Shown here piece by piece: positions 1-7,048 of a stretch of DNA of 35,056 nt. This DNA is from Candidatus Acidiferrum typicum (GTDB taxonomy: Bacteria; Acidobacteriota; Terriglobia; Acidiferrales; UBA7541). The notes under the pieces were generated by a model. The model was not told the DNA's origin. It searched no databases and was given only the letters and a program-made list of their open reading frames with translations. The DNA lies in contig DLMH01000190.1 of the NCBI GenBank assembly GCA_002478115.1, positions 1 through 35,056 on the forward strand, in the 5' to 3' direction. Positions within the stretch are counted from its first letter, which is position 1, and each line of letters starts with the position of its first letter. The position numbers were made by a program, and so were the translations under genes.

Positions 1-29
1 CCTTGTGAGATTTCCGGGCTAAGCCCTTC

Positions 30-176
30 AGAATCCGAACTTGCAGCAAACCCCTCCTCCAACCCCTCCAGAATCAACACTTACAAAAGTGCAACAAAAC
101 AAGTGGCTTACAACCCACTTAGAATCAGCACTTACAGACGCCTCTGCCGTTAACTGTCCTAGATTCAACACTTACA
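30..176. repeat. Four degenerate direct repeats, AGAATC-N3-ACTT-N-CA
   Basis: Copies begin at 30, 70, 121 and 161, so successive spacings are 40, 51 and 40 bp. Copies 2 to 4 read close to AGAATCAACACTTACA; copy 1 is more diverged (AGAATCCGAACTTGCA). All lie downstream of the phosphodiesterase gene on the minus strand, and the last copy touches its terminator. No protein is supported here. It could be a short intergenic repeat array or a set of protein-binding sites. Confidence 0.6.
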
Positions 177-198
177 AAAAATGCGGGGGTACACCCCG
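176..198 (-). terminator. Intrinsic terminator of the phosphodiesterase gene
   Basis: Read on the minus strand, a short stem (CGGGG paired with CCCCG, plus-strand positions 184-198) is followed by a run of six T (plus-strand A at 176-181). It lies about 20 bases after the stop codon at 217-219. The stem is only about 5 bp, so termination may be partial. Confidence 0.55.
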
Positions 199-216
199 TC
201 CCAAAACGGAACGCCC

Positions 217-1581
217 CTACGGCAGCACCGCCTTACCTTCCGCACCAGCCAGCACCAGCCCCGCTTCCTTGGCCAGCGTCGGCGCCACGTCCCGCATGTC
301 TATCAAACCCAAATCCCGCCCCGCCGGAATCCCCGGTCCCACCACGAAAAACGCCGCTCGCAGCTCCGGCACGTCCGGCAGTTCCCCGTGCGTTCCCCCC
401 GGTTTCACCTTTGCCACCACCGGCCCCGTCAGCGCAGCCCCCGTTCGCCAGCCAGGCTTCAAGCTCACGAAAAACGATGCATCCGGGTACCCGCCTCTTT
501 TGTGCAACTCCTCCGCCTCCAGCACGCGGTCAATCCCGTTCGCCGGGTCCGCCGCGAGCTTCGCCAGCAATTCCCGCACTTCGCCCACCGTCTCCTTATC
601 CTGCACATCCTTCAACACGATCGCCGCGGACCCTCCCGTCTGCCACGGCATCGCCCGCCAATCCGTGATCTTTCCTTCCCCATCGGCGGTAAACAGCTTC
701 GCCTCCCGAAACGCCGCAAACAGATTCAACTGCTGGTCGTAATTCGCAAAGCCATGATCGGAAACCACCGCCACGATCGCGCGCCCCGGCGCCACGCGCT
801 CCGCCGCCTCCCGCACCTTCCCGATAATTCCGTCCAGCCATTCCAGCGTCGCAACCGACTCCGCGCTGAATGGCCCTGTCTCGTGTTCGATGTGATCCAG
901 CGCCGTCAAATGCAATGTCAGCAGGCCCGGCTTTTTCTTCTCCAAAATCCATACCGCATACTTGCCGCGCACCTCATCGCCCTCCGCGGACGCATCAATT
1001 CCTCCGCGGTATTCCCCAATCTCCGCTGCCGCTTCTTCCAGCAATCCACGCGTGGATACAGCGCGAATCAGCTTGGCATCCTCCGCGGTTCCCGCGCGCC
1101 AGAATTCCGGAATGTTCCAGGTGATTTTCGCGCCTACCGTCACCGGCCACTGGATGCTCGCCGTAGTTCGCCCCGCCTGTGCCGCCGCGTCCCATAGCGT
1201 CACAACGCGAATATCCTCGCTGTACCAATACCAGCTCTGATAGTTCTTCTGTAGCGGATCGAAAGTCGTGTTCGCTAGGATCCCGTGCGTCGCCGGCCAC
1301 ACTCCCGTCACCAATGTCGTGTGGCTCGGGTACGTCACCGTCGGCACCACGCCCGTGACACCTTCCGCGTACGCACCTTCTTTCAAAAATCGCCGCAAGT
1401 TCGGCACTTTCGCTCCGTGCGCGTCCGCTGCGGTCACGTAATCCGGCCTCAGCCCATCGATCGATATCATCACCAGAAGCGGGCTGGCCTTCTCCTGCGC
1501 CCGCAACATTCCCCCAACGAGAAGCATCTCTAGTATCAGAACCACCACTGCCCAGCTCCTGGTCGTCGTTTTGTAATTCAT
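217..1581 (-). CDS. Secreted type I phosphodiesterase / nucleotide pyrophosphatase (alkaline phosphatase superfamily)
   Basis: The 454-residue protein starts with a hydrophobic signal segment (residues about 9-28, ending near AQE), so it is probably exported. It has the metal-dependent phosphodiesterase signature of the ENPP/alkaline phosphatase superfamily. The first aspartate is D42 in SIDGLRPDY. The expected nucleophile is T83 in PTVTYPSHTT. Further ligands are D229 and H233 in LDHIEHE and D275-H276 in VSDHGF, with a late histidine in GGTHGE. The family hydrolyses phosphodiester or pyrophosphate bonds of nucleotides or lipid head groups; the substrate here is not predictable. It is divergent from the polyketide synthase at 1758, with a 176-bp shared control region. 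The family is confident, the substrate unknown. Confidence 0.87.
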   Translation of the reverse strand: MNYKTTTRSWAVVVLILEMLLVGGMLRAQEKASPLLVMISIDGLRPDYVTAADAHGAKVPNLRRFLKEGAYAEGVTGVVPTVTYPSHTTLVTGVWPATHGILANTTFDPLQKNYQSWYWYSEDIRVVTLWDAAAQAGRTTASIQWPVTVGAKITWNIPEFWRAGTAEDAKLIRAVSTRGLLEEAAAEIGEYRGGIDASAEGDEVRGKYAVWILEKKKPGLLTLHLTALDHIEHETGPFSAESVATLEWLDGIIGKVREAAERVAPGRAIVAVVSDHGFANYDQQLNLFAAFREAKLFTADGEGKITDWRAMPWQTGGSAAIVLKDVQDKETVGEVRELLAKLAADPANGIDRVLEAEELHKRGGYPDASFFVSLKPGWRTGAALTGPVVAKVKPGGTHGELPDVPELRAAFFVVGPGIPAGRDLGLIDMRDVAPTLAKEAGLVLAGAEGKAVLP

Positions 1582-1757
1582 CTCTATCCCCTTCGTTTTC
1601 AGCCTGTGTGCTTTACGTCACCAACTAGCGTGTCCGAGCCGTTTCCTCTTCGGCCAATTTTGATGTAAAGTAAGCCCCTCGAATATTCCGCCCTGTACAC
1701 TTACGTATTCATGTTGCTGGGTCGTGAATTTTTGTGTTTATTCCTACAGAATAGTGG
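1582..1757. promoter_or_regulatory. Divergent control region with an imperfect inverted repeat
   Basis: This gap separates the minus-strand phosphodiesterase from the plus-strand polyketide operon and must hold both promoters. CTTTACGTCA (1611-1620) and TGATGTAAAG (1661-1670) are inverted copies with 9 of 10 positions matching, 40 bp apart, which would suit a dimeric regulator acting on both genes. No convincing -35/-10 pair was identified, and the ATG at 1758 has no clear Shine-Dalgarno sequence. The regulatory role is inference. Confidence 0.4.
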
Positions 1758-2858
1758 ATGGTACAAGTGAGTCAACCGAGTCCCGCTTCATTGAACGGCA
1801 ATCCCCCCTATGCCACCATCGCCGCGACCGCTACCGCTGTCCCTCCTTTCTCCATCACCCGCGACGACATGAAGTACTACATGGGCCGCGTCTTTGATAT
1901 CCCCGAACGCCGCCTCGAAGCCATGATGTCCATCGTTGATAATGCCCAGGTTCATCATCGCCACGCGATTTTCCCCATCGACTACACCATCGAGCCTCGC
2001 CCCCTGGCCCAAACCAACAATGAATACATCGATCACGCCGTCAAGCTCGGCCGCGAAGCCGCCGAAAAGTGCCTGGAACGCGCCGGCCTTCTCCCCACCG
2101 ACATCGACCTGATCATCACCGTTTCCTGCACCGGCTTCATGATCCCTTCCCTGGACGCGCACCTCATTAATCTGATGGGCTTTCGCTCCAATGTCCGACG
2201 CATGCCTTTCACCGAACTCGGCTGCGCTGCCGGCGCCATGGCGCTTTCCCGCTCCGCCGATTATCTTCGCGCCAATCCCGGCGGCAATGTTCTCATCATT
2301 GCCGTGGAATTGCCCTCGCTCACGTTCCAGCGCAAGGATATCTCGCAAGCCAATCTGATTTCCTCCATCCTTTTCGGCGATGGCGCCGCCGCCGTGGTGG
2401 TTACCGGCCAGGAGAAGCCCGGCCCGCGCATCCTCGCCACCGAAACTTATACCTTCCCGGATTCCCTGGGCGCCATGGGCTTCGATCTCCGCGATTCCGG
2501 CTTCCACATTCTTCTCGCCAAGGACGTCCCAGAGATGATCGGCGCCAAAATCGAGAGTTTGGTCCACGATTTCCTGGCGCGTTGCGGCAGAGTCCAAAGC
2601 GACATCAAGGGTTGGATCCTCCATCCCGGCGGCGCGCGCCTTCTCGGCAACGTCGAGAAAGAACTCGGCCTCTGCAAGTGCGATACCCAGCCTTCCTGGG
2701 ACATCCTCAAGAACGTCGGCAACCTTTCCAGCGCTACCATCCTCTTCATTCTTCAGGAGTGGCTTGAGAAACGCCCCCTCAAGACCGGCGAATATGCCTT
2801 GGCGGGCGCCTTTGGTCCGGGCTTCAGCGCCGAATTTTTGTTGCTGCAATGGAACTAA
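1758..2858 (+). CDS. Type III polyketide synthase (chalcone/stilbene synthase family)
   Basis: The 366-residue protein is the usual length for the family. The catalytic triad is visible: C156 in TELGCAAGA, H289 in WILHPGG and N322 in KNVGNLSSAT. The C-terminal family signature reads AFGPGFSAEFLL. These enzymes condense an acyl-CoA starter with malonyl-CoA units and cyclise the product to pyrones or resorcinols. The next gene encodes an ICMT-type methyltransferase overlapping by 10 bp, the same pairing as bacterial alkylpyrone/alkylresorcinol pathways such as SrsA-SrsB and BpsA-BpsB. A long-chain alkylpyrone or alkylresorcinol, O-methylated by the partner, is therefore the likely product. Starter chain length and ring type cannot be read from sequence. 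Confidence 0.95.
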   Translation: MVQVSQPSPASLNGNPPYATIAATATAVPPFSITRDDMKYYMGRVFDIPERRLEAMMSIVDNAQVHHRHAIFPIDYTIEPRPLAQTNNEYIDHAVKLGREAAEKCLERAGLLPTDIDLIITVSCTGFMIPSLDAHLINLMGFRSNVRRMPFTELGCAAGAMALSRSADYLRANPGGNVLIIAVELPSLTFQRKDISQANLISSILFGDGAAAVVVTGQEKPGPRILATETYTFPDSLGAMGFDLRDSGFHILLAKDVPEMIGAKIESLVHDFLARCGRVQSDIKGWILHPGGARLLGNVEKELGLCKCDTQPSWDILKNVGNLSSATILFILQEWLEKRPLKTGEYALAGAFGPGFSAEFLLLQWN

Positions 2859-3421
2859 GTGTTATCGCTTTTCTCGTCCTCCTCGGCGCTGTCGCTGCCC
2901 TGCGCCTCGTGGAACTCCGCATTTCCCGCTGCCACCAGCGGGAAATGGTCGCCCGTGGCGCCGCCAAAGTGGATGATCCCCGCTTTCGCTGGATGGTGCT
3001 CCTGCACACCGCTGTTCTGATCGGTGCCGCCGTCGAAGTGGTGTTTCTTCACCGCCCTTTCTATCCCGTTCTCGCCGCAATCTGCTTCGTCATTTTCCTG
3101 GCCGCCAATCTCGTCCGCTGGTGGGTCATCCGCACACTCGGCGATCATTGGAATGTTCAGGTCGTGAACTCCATCAGCCTCGGCGTCGTCACCTCTGGCC
3201 CGTTCCGTTACGTTCGCCACCCCAACTACGCCGCTGTCTTCGTGGAAATGCTGGTTCTCCCGCTCATCCACTCCGCCTGGATCACCGCGCTTGCCGGTTC
3301 GCTCGCCCATATTCTGGTGCTTTCCCAGCGCCTCGCCACCGAAGAGCGCGTGCTCTTTGCCGATGCGCAGTACCGCGCCGCAATGTCGGACAAACCTCGT
3401 TTTGTGCCGGGATTGTTCTGA
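2849..3421 (+). CDS. Isoprenylcysteine carboxyl methyltransferase-family membrane methyltransferase
   Basis: This 190-residue protein is rich in hydrophobic helices (about residues 3-20, 47-66, 71-90 and 128-160). It carries the ICMT family C-terminal signature GPFRYVRHPNYAAVFVE followed by EERVL, which forms the S-adenosylmethionine site in this fold. The ATG lies inside the end of the polyketide synthase gene (10-bp overlap), so translation is probably coupled. In analogous two-gene operons the partner methylates the polyketide to a methyl ether, and that is the likely role here, acting at the inner membrane. The family is confident, the substrate inferred from context. Confidence 0.9.
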   Translation: MELSVIAFLVLLGAVAALRLVELRISRCHQREMVARGAAKVDDPRFRWMVLLHTAVLIGAAVEVVFLHRPFYPVLAAICFVIFLAANLVRWWVIRTLGDHWNVQVVNSISLGVVTSGPFRYVRHPNYAAVFVEMLVLPLIHSAWITALAGSLAHILVLSQRLATEERVLFADAQYRAAMSDKPRFVPGLF

Positions 3422-3431
3422 AGGGTTTTCG

Positions 3432-4337
3432 ATGATGCGCTACCTCTACGCACTCCTGACGGCTGCCGGACTCACTTTCACTCTGGTCGCTCCCCCATCT
3501 TTCGCGCAAGCCGCCCCGACGCAGCCTCCCGACACGCCCGCGTTCTCGTCCGTCCCCAAACTGGAATCTGGTTTTCACGACCTCTACGTACAGGAATTTC
3601 CTGAAGCGCGCGAAATCTTTGAAAAATGGGCCAACGATCATCCCGATGAGCCTTTCGGCCAGGTCGCCATTGCTGCCAGCTATCTCTTCGAGGAGTTTTA
3701 TCTCCAGCACGTTCTCACCAGCGACTATTTCCTCAATGACAAGCGCTTCCTCGGTGGCATTACCGGCACGCCTGACCCCGGCCGCATCCAGGGTTTTCAA
3801 TCTGCCGTTGCCAGGGCCCGCGCACTCGCCTTTCAGCGTCTCAAAAGAAATCCGCGCGATCCTGAAGGTCTGTATGTCCTTACGCTTGCCGCCGGCATGG
3901 AATCCGACGCCTACAGCATGCTCCTGAAAAAACACTACGACGCGTTGAAGCGCCTCAAAGAAGCAAACATCAACGCCGAACTCCTCCTCCAGCAGCGCCC
4001 TGACGCCTACGACGCCTATGTCGCTCTCGGCTGCGCCAACTACATCATCGGCTCGCTGCCCGGGTCGGCGCGCTTCATGCTTTGGTTCGGCGGCATTCAC
4101 GGCGACAAACAACTCGGCATGCAGCAGGTGCAGAAAACCGTCGATGGCGGCCGCTACCTGAAGCCCTTCGCCCAAATCCTTCTGGCGCTCTCCGCGCGCC
4201 GCGAAAAACAGGATGCTCTCGCTCAAAAACTCCTGAAAGACCTCACCGAAGAATTCCCCGGCAATCCCGTCTACATCGCGGAATACGAGAAGGCCCTGGG
4301 CCGTCCCATCCCTGCCTACATCGGCCCGGCCCAATAG
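3432..4337 (+). CDS. Secreted TPR-like protein of unknown function
   Basis: The start chosen is the ATG at 3432, 10 bp after the methyltransferase stop, because a typical signal peptide follows directly (hydrophobic residues about 4-20, probable cleavage near FAQA). The mature part of about 275 residues is helical with alternating aromatic and small residues, and contains stretches such as LESGFHDLYVQEFPEAREIF and EEFPGNPVYIAEYEKALG that look like tetratricopeptide units. Such domains mediate protein-protein contacts; no enzymatic motif is visible. Its position as third gene after the polyketide synthase and methyltransferase suggests a shared transcript and possibly a role in handling or localising the product. 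That link is inference only. Confidence 0.72.
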   Translation: MMRYLYALLTAAGLTFTLVAPPSFAQAAPTQPPDTPAFSSVPKLESGFHDLYVQEFPEAREIFEKWANDHPDEPFGQVAIAASYLFEEFYLQHVLTSDYFLNDKRFLGGITGTPDPGRIQGFQSAVARARALAFQRLKRNPRDPEGLYVLTLAAGMESDAYSMLLKKHYDALKRLKEANINAELLLQQRPDAYDAYVALGCANYIIGSLPGSARFMLWFGGIHGDKQLGMQQVQKTVDGGRYLKPFAQILLALSARREKQDALAQKLLKDLTEEFPGNPVYIAEYEKALGRPIPAYIGPAQ

Positions 4338-4730
4338 AATTACCCGCGGTCACACTTCCCGCGTCTCTGTCGCGCTGGATTCGCTCATACGAGCGCTTTC
4401 ATCACGCTGCCGACGGCTCGCCTTTTGGAGTCCTTCACTCTAGTTCGCATCTCGTCGTCCGTCGAACAAAACTGGACCGCAGCTTCCCCTGCCGCCTGCT
4501 ACGCCGATGAGCAACGCCAATCCCCGCTAACAAACTGAGTGATTTTCAGCCACTGCCGTAGGTGTTTGCGTTTTTCCACCCATGCGCACGTCTGTTCTCT
4601 CTCTGAGAAACACTCATCCATCCTGTTTTCAGTCCCTTAGCCCAACTCCCTTTTGGCGAATCAACTGCTTTCTTCTCCGCAAGGGATTTTTCTCTTTGTG
4701 TCCTTTTCCCTCTGGCGTTGAGAGGCGGTC
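4338..4730. other. 393-bp gap with no supported gene
   Basis: Both strands were read. There is no convincing reading frame, RNA gene or strong terminator. The end of the gap is pyrimidine-rich (about 4625-4720) and leads to a purine-rich ribosome-binding stretch (GAGAGGCGG) just before the ATG at 4731. A promoter for the next gene must lie here but was not identified. Confidence 0.4.
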
Positions 4731-5018
4731 ATGTTGCTGAAGGAAGCGTACTTGGACCAGGTGGTTGGGGAAGTCGAGGATTTGGCGGCCCGTGTGGCGC
4801 AGCTTAAGGGGCGATTCGCCAAGCAAAAGGTCAGCGTCAAGCTTGAGCATTACTGGGAACTCGAATACGTACGCACGAGCTTTGCAGAGTTCAAGCGGCG
4901 CATTGCGGACCTTGAGGATGCCGACGACGCCCAGTTGGCAAAATTTCAAGAGGCCGTCGAAGTGGCCTGGAAGGATTTGATTCACGCCGTGGATACGCTC
5001 CTGGCTGCGCTTCCCTGA
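4731..5018 (+). CDS. Small coiled-coil protein of unknown function
   Basis: This 95-residue, acidic, helix-forming protein follows a good ribosome-binding site (GAGAGG, about 8 bases before the ATG). Leucine, valine and alanine recur at heptad-like spacing between charged residues (EVEDLAARVAQLKGRF and FKRRIADLEDADDAQLAKF), suggesting a coiled coil over most of its length. There is no signal peptide, transmembrane segment, cysteine or catalytic motif. The family is not recognised. A longer frame on the opposite strand (4629-5258) is less plausible because it lacks a ribosome-binding site and runs through the terminator at 5235. It may be cotranscribed with the short frame at 5067. Confidence 0.6.
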   Translation: MLLKEAYLDQVVGEVEDLAARVAQLKGRFAKQKVSVKLEHYWELEYVRTSFAEFKRRIADLEDADDAQLAKFQEAVEVAWKDLIHAVDTLLAALP

Positions 5019-5066
5019 AGCGTGGGTGTTCATCCGCCCCGCGCTCATGACCCCGTCGAGGGCGTC

Positions 5067-5210
5067 ATGAAGAAAACAGGTAAAGCCGGACTGGACCATC
5101 TCTCGATGATGGATAAGGCGAGCAGGTGCATGGCCGCAGGTCGTGCAGTCCTGGCTGCAAAGCGGGAAGCCAGCAGAGAGGCGTTCATTCCACGGCGTTA
5201 TTGCGGATAG
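5067..5210 (+). CDS. Possible 47-residue basic small protein
   Basis: An ATG at 5067 follows GAGGG at about the right distance and opens a 47-codon frame, basic and alanine-rich (KASRCMAAGRAVLAAKREAS). It ends 24 bp before a strong terminator, so it would be the last gene of the 4731 transcript. A GTG at 5022 gives a 62-residue version. No family is recognised and the length is within chance expectation. Confidence 0.25.
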   Translation: MKKTGKAGLDHLSMMDKASRCMAAGRAVLAAKREASREAFIPRRYCG

Positions 5211-5234
5211 CGGGAAACCGCTACCGCGCCCGAC

Positions 5235-5272
5235 GGCGGGGTGGGACCAGGTCCCCACCCCGCCTCTTTTTT
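5235..5272 (+). terminator. Strong intrinsic terminator
   Basis: A GC-rich hairpin pairs GGCGGGGTGGGACC (5235-5248) with a near-perfect complement at 5250-5264 (one extra C). A T-run follows at 5267-5272. It closes the 4731-5210 transcript and insulates the SDR gene that starts at 5372. Confidence 0.88.
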
Positions 5273-5371
5273 ACGCGAGTTTCCCAGTCATCGCAGGGCT
5301 CTCTCCGCCCGAGTTGCCGCTGCGTCTGCTCTGTAGCCCTGATACAATTTCGTTCCGAAAGGTGGTGCCGC

Positions 5372-6223
5372 ATGTTTCAGCCCGATCTCCTCAAAGGCCG
5401 CGCCATCTTTTTGACCGGCGGCGGCACGGGCCTCGGCCGCTCCATGGCCCTGCACTTCGCCAAGCTCGGAGCGCGCCTGTTCCTCATCGGGCGCCGCGAA
5501 GAGCCTCTTAAAAAGACTTGCGAAGAGATCCACCGCGATGGCGGCGCGGCCGCTTACACCGCGTGCGACGTCCGGGACTACGACGCCGTCGAAACCGCTA
5601 TGACCACCGCCGAGAATCACTGGGGCGAAATCGATACGTTGGTCAACAACGCCGCCGGAAACTTCATGGCGCGCACGGAAACGTTGTCGCCGAATGCCTT
5701 CCAAGCGGTTGTTAGCATCGTCCTCAACGGCACTTTTCATTGCACCCAGGCCTTCGCCAGACGGCGTATCGCGAAAAAACTCGGCGGCAATGTCCTGAAC
5801 ATCTCCACGACCTACGCCGCGGCCAATTGCGGCTCGGGCTATGTTGTGCCCTCGGCCTGCGCCAAGGCGGGCGTGTTGGCGATGACCGCCTCGCTCGCGG
5901 TGGAATGGGCCAAATATCACATCCGTGTGAATGCCATCGCGCCCGGACCGTTTCCCACCGAAGGCGCGTGGTCGCGGCTGATGCCTTCGCAGCAGTTTGA
6001 GGAGTACGCCCTCAACAAGCATCCGATGAAGCGGTTCGGCAAACACGACGAACTCACCAATCTCGCCGCCTTCCTTATCAGCGACATGGCCGAATATATC
6101 AATGGCGAATGTGTAGTGATTGACGGCGGGCAGTGGCTGCGCGGCGCGGGCGAATTCAACGATTTGGCGATGATCCCCGATGCCGCCTGGGAGCAGCTCG
6201 AAGCCGCACGCCCCAAGAAGTAG
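5372..6223 (+). CDS. SDR-family 2,4-dienoyl-CoA reductase
   Basis: The 283-residue protein starts at the ATG at 5372 behind GAAAGGTGG; a longer in-frame extension upstream crosses a terminator and is rejected. It is a short-chain dehydrogenase with the nucleotide-binding TGGGTGLG (15-22) and NNAAG (92-96). The active-site region matches mitochondrial 2,4-dienoyl-CoA reductase closely: SGYVVPSACAKAG with K165, APGPFPTEGAWSRL, and the C-terminal GEFNDL. The expected tyrosine is Y148. It lies 17 residues before the lysine rather than 15, which implies a two-residue insertion relative to the mammalian enzyme. The expected reaction is NADPH-dependent reduction of 2,4-dienoyl-CoA during beta-oxidation of unsaturated fatty acids. 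It appears to be a single-gene unit. Confidence 0.9.
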   Translation: MFQPDLLKGRAIFLTGGGTGLGRSMALHFAKLGARLFLIGRREEPLKKTCEEIHRDGGAAAYTACDVRDYDAVETAMTTAENHWGEIDTLVNNAAGNFMARTETLSPNAFQAVVSIVLNGTFHCTQAFARRRIAKKLGGNVLNISTTYAAANCGSGYVVPSACAKAGVLAMTASLAVEWAKYHIRVNAIAPGPFPTEGAWSRLMPSQQFEEYALNKHPMKRFGKHDELTNLAAFLISDMAEYINGECVVIDGGQWLRGAGEFNDLAMIPDAAWEQLEAARPKK

Positions 6224-6284
6224 CACTGCGCCCTAAGGATCGCCAGCGTTCTTGAACTATGGTGCTCCGGATGCAACCCCGGTT

Positions 6285-6352
6285 GTCATACGAGCGTATG
6301 ACGTTTTGTCAATCGATAGACATATTGACATACGCGCTTGTGCCGATATACT
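6285..6352 (+). promoter_or_regulatory. vapBC promoter with two operator-like inverted repeats
   Basis: TTGACA (6325-6330), a 16-bp spacer and TATACT (6347-6352) form a near-consensus promoter. Upstream is a perfect 8-bp-arm inverted repeat, GTCATACG-AG-CGTATGAC (6285-6302). A second pair, TGTCAAT (6307-6313) and ATTGACA (6324-6330), overlaps the -35, and a further CATACG half-site lies at 6329-6334. This arrangement fits autorepression by the antitoxin or toxin-antitoxin complex, the usual control of vapBC operons. The sites are seen; which protein binds them is inferred. Confidence 0.72.
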
Positions 6353-6369
6353 AAGGCTAGGAGTTTGTT

Positions 6370-6582
6370 ATGGATACGGTAAAAGTTTCGCCTAAATTTC
6401 AAGTAGTGATCCCAAAGAAGATTCGCGAAGCCCTCGAGATCAAACCGGGGGAGGAATTACAGATATACGTCCTAGACAAGTCAGTCCGCCTCCAACGTCC
6501 CCGCTCCATCAAGGAACTCCGCGGCATCGCCAAAGGGATGGTGTGGAAGGACGAAGACCGTGATCACACCGAGCGTTTTTGA
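6370..6582 (+). CDS. vapB: AbrB/MazE-type antitoxin (VapB)
   Basis: This 70-residue protein begins with the swapped-hairpin DNA-binding fold of the AbrB/MazE/SpoVT family: VSPKFQVVIPKKIREALEIKPGEEL (residues 5-29). The C-terminal half (about 35-70) is charged and would wrap the toxin. The ribosome-binding site AGGAG lies 6 bases before the ATG. The gene overlaps the PIN-domain toxin gene by 23 bp, giving coupled translation in the normal antitoxin-first order. It should neutralise the VapC nuclease and, with it, repress the promoter at 6325-6352. Confidence 0.92.
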   Translation: MDTVKVSPKFQVVIPKKIREALEIKPGEELQIYVLDKSVRLQRPRSIKELRGIAKGMVWKDEDRDHTERF

Positions 6583-6955
6583 TCGGGTTGTAGTCGATTC
6601 TTCCGGTTGGGTCGAGTATATGGGCGATGGGGCAAAAGCAAGCTCCTTTGCCTCTTATCTGCAATCCCCGGAGAATCTTCTTCTTCCCTCGATCATCGTC
6701 TACGAAGTCTACAAGAAGCTCGTTCGCGAGCAGGGCCAGCACATGGCAGAAATCTTCTTGTCGCAAGCGTTTGGTTTCCGAGATAGGTTAATCGATCTGA
6801 CTTTGGAGCTCTCGGTTCTGGCCTCGCGAACGAGTCTTGAGACTCGATTGCCCATGGCCGATGCGATCATTTATGCTACGGCGCAACATCACCGGGCTCA
6901 GTTGATCACGTCGGATTCGCACTTCGCCAATTTGTCCGGCGTCACGTTGGTCTAG
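6560..6955 (+). CDS. vapC: PIN-domain ribonuclease toxin (VapC)
   Basis: The 131-residue protein has the four acidic residues of the PIN active site: D13 in VVDSSGW, E49 in IVYEVYK, D101 in PMADAIIYATA and D119 in TSDSHF. PIN toxins of this type are Mg-dependent endoribonucleases, often cutting tRNA or rRNA; the target here is unknown. The GTG start at 6560 overlaps the antitoxin gene by 23 bp; the next in-frame ATG, near 6620, would remove D13 and is rejected. All catalytic residues are present, so the toxin looks intact. Toxin-antitoxin pairs are commonly acquired, but codon and base use here do not stand out strongly. Confidence 0.92.
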   Translation: MITPSVFDRVVVDSSGWVEYMGDGAKASSFASYLQSPENLLLPSIIVYEVYKKLVREQGQHMAEIFLSQAFGFRDRLIDLTLELSVLASRTSLETRLPMADAIIYATAQHHRAQLITSDSHFANLSGVTLV

Positions 6956-6971
6956 TTCCTAACGCGGCGGC

Positions 6972-7000
6972 TTGACCCTGTCCTCACCCGCCGATACTCT
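6972..7000 (+). promoter_or_regulatory. Possible thrS promoter
   Basis: TTGACC (6972-6977), a 17-bp spacer and TACTCT (6995-7000) lie about 50 bases before the thrS ATG. The -35 is good and the -10 weak. There is no T-box-like leader, since the distance to the gene is too short. Confidence 0.4.
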
Positions 7001-7048
7001 AGTTAATTACATTTCTGGCAGATGTTCTGCAGGTTAGGAAGACTCATC

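Noticed and set aside
5126..5371. Upstream extension of the dienoyl-CoA reductase frame
   Set aside because: It reads through a strong terminator, and the Rossmann start follows a good ribosome-binding site at the later ATG.
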